Positions 5,442 through 6,100 of a stretch of DNA of 6,100 nucleotides are shown piece after piece. The DNA comes from an uncultured Eubacteriales bacterium. GTDB lineage: Bacteria > Bacillota > Clostridia > Oscillospirales > Oscillospiraceae. The number at the start of each line of letters is the position of its first letter. Positions within the stretch are counted from its first letter, which is position 1. The notes under the pieces were generated by a model that did not search any database, was not told the DNA's origin, and saw only the letters and a program-made list of their open reading frames with translations. The stretch covers positions 1-6,100 of the forward strand of contig URKW01000115.1 in the NCBI GenBank assembly GCA_900548615.1, given 5' to 3'. Made by a program: the position numbers and the translations under genes.

Positions 5442-6100
5442 TCATTTTTTCAAAATGTCCACGATTTTCGCAAAGTCCTCCTTTGCCTCCTTGAAGATCG
5501 GCAGCATACAGTAGCAATGCACCATCTTCGGGCGGGCGGACACCGTATAGGGGACATTTGCCCGTTTGCAGGCTTCCTCAAAGTCCGGCAAAGCACCGTA
5601 GAGCACCTCGTCGGCAGAATAGAAGAAGTGAATATCGCCTACGCCGGTAAAATCTCCCCGGGAGCCGGAGAGCATATAGTCCGGCACATTCTCGCAGCCA
5701 TGCCGCATGATTTTTTCCACTGTCACCATAAAGGCATAGTCGATGGAAACGTCCCGTTTATTGAGCGCCTGCATCCGCGCCTTTTCCGCATCGTTCCACG
5801 GCACTTCACCGGGGGATACAACGACGATGTGTCTCGGCTGCGGCAGCGGCTCGGGCTGCGCGTTGTTGTGCGCCGCGATCCCCAAAGCCAGCGCACCGCC
5901 GGAGGAAAAGCCGCAAGTACTGACATTTCCGCCGCCATACAGTGCAATCATTTTTCGATAGCATTCGTACACCATCGCATAGGTTTCAGTAATGCAGTGC
6001 TCCATGCAGAGCGGGTAAAACGGAAACCACACATCACAGCCGGTCTCGCGGCAGAGCTTGCGCATCACAGGCAGGTCGCCCTTATCGGGGCCGATCACCA
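5442..6100 (-). CDS. Abhydrolase_3-type (hormone-sensitive lipase-like) esterase, 5' end outside window
   Basis: The C-terminal 218 or more residues of an alpha/beta hydrolase of the hormone-sensitive lipase/carboxylesterase group. The first residues visible (VIGPDKGD) correspond to the stretch just after the HGGG oxyanion motif, so the start and HGGG should lie a few codons beyond the right edge; the GTG at 6098 is not the start. Counting from it, CDVWFPFYPL (21-30) matches the YRLAPEHP strand. CGFSSGGALAL (62-72) is the nucleophile elbow with Ser65. FFYSADEVLYGALPDF (158-173) carries the acid Asp163, and RPKMVHCY (189-196) carries His194. The triad is therefore complete. An 80-nt gap without an obvious terminator separates it from the next hydrolase, so it probably belongs to the same operon. 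Substrates are likely short-chain or small-molecule esters. Confidence 0.85.
   Translation of the reverse strand, partial: VIGPDKGDLPVMRKLCRETGCDVWFPFYPLCMEHCITETYAMVYECYRKMIALYGGGNVSTCGFSSGGALALGIAAHNNAQPEPLPQPRHIVVVSPGEVPWNDAEKARMQALNKRDVSIDYAFMVTVEKIMRHGCENVPDYMLSGSRGDFTGVGDIHFFYSADEVLYGALPDFEEACKRANVPYTVSARPKMVHCYCMLPIFKEAKEDFAKIVDILKK

Noticed and set aside
5442..5458. CATTTT/AAAATG inverted repeat at the end of the Abhydrolase_3 gene as a terminator
   Set aside because: The stem is AT-only, lies inside the coding sequence and has no following T-run; it would not terminate transcription.
4588..5514. A 308-codon open frame on the plus strand
   Set aside because: It lies wholly antisense to two hydrolase genes with complete catalytic motifs, shows no domain pattern, and is a shadow of their codon bias.
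6096..6098. GTG at 6098 as the true start of the last hydrolase
   Set aside because: The protein family needs an HGGG motif and an N-terminal strand before this point, and the frame is still open at the window edge.

Overview
The window looks like chromosome from a Gram-positive Firmicute, most likely a gut Clostridia/Oscillospiraceae-type bacterium. The grounds are the moderately high GC, strong AGGAGG-type ribosome binding sites, a short-signal lipoprotein with a clear lipobox, use of TTG starts, and protein types (thiazoline-carboxylate hydrolase family, YbtA-like AraC regulator, fused permease/ATPase ABC exporter) that are common in that group. All supported genes are on the minus strand, so transcription runs from high to low coordinates. 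No RNA genes, insertion sequences or CRISPR arrays are visible, and no gene-free stretch exceeds 300 bases.

In transcription order the first block is enzymatic. It starts with a hydrolase of the Abhydrolase_3 type (its 5' end lies beyond position 6100). Then come an 80-nt gap holding a tiny 7-codon ORF, an alpha/beta hydrolase, a BAAT-C-like alpha/beta hydrolase (4-nt ATGA overlap), an L-2-amino-thiazoline-4-carboxylate hydrolase family protein (1-nt gap), and a small cysteine-containing ORF that appears to carry a one-base frameshift. The block ends with a leucine carboxyl methyltransferase-like SAM methyltransferase and an AraC-family regulator (another 4-nt ATGA overlap). The tight overlaps argue for one co-transcribed, translationally coupled operon from about 5361 down to 1027, probably continuing from the gene at 5442.

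After a 73-nt gap with a possible promoter and a perfect 6-bp inverted repeat comes a second block. It holds a secreted lipoprotein resembling the ZinT/AdcA C-terminal metal-binding domain and, after a strong 11-bp hairpin, the first 56 codons of an ABC exporter-type protein running off the left edge.

Taken together, the locus pairs a regulator and transporter of the kind seen in metallophore/small-molecule uptake with three unrelated alpha/beta hydrolases, a putative thiazoline-ring hydrolase and a small-molecule methyltransferase. A working model, which is inference only, is import and breakdown or modification of an ester- or thiazoline-containing small molecule such as a metallophore or natural product, sensed by the AraC protein.
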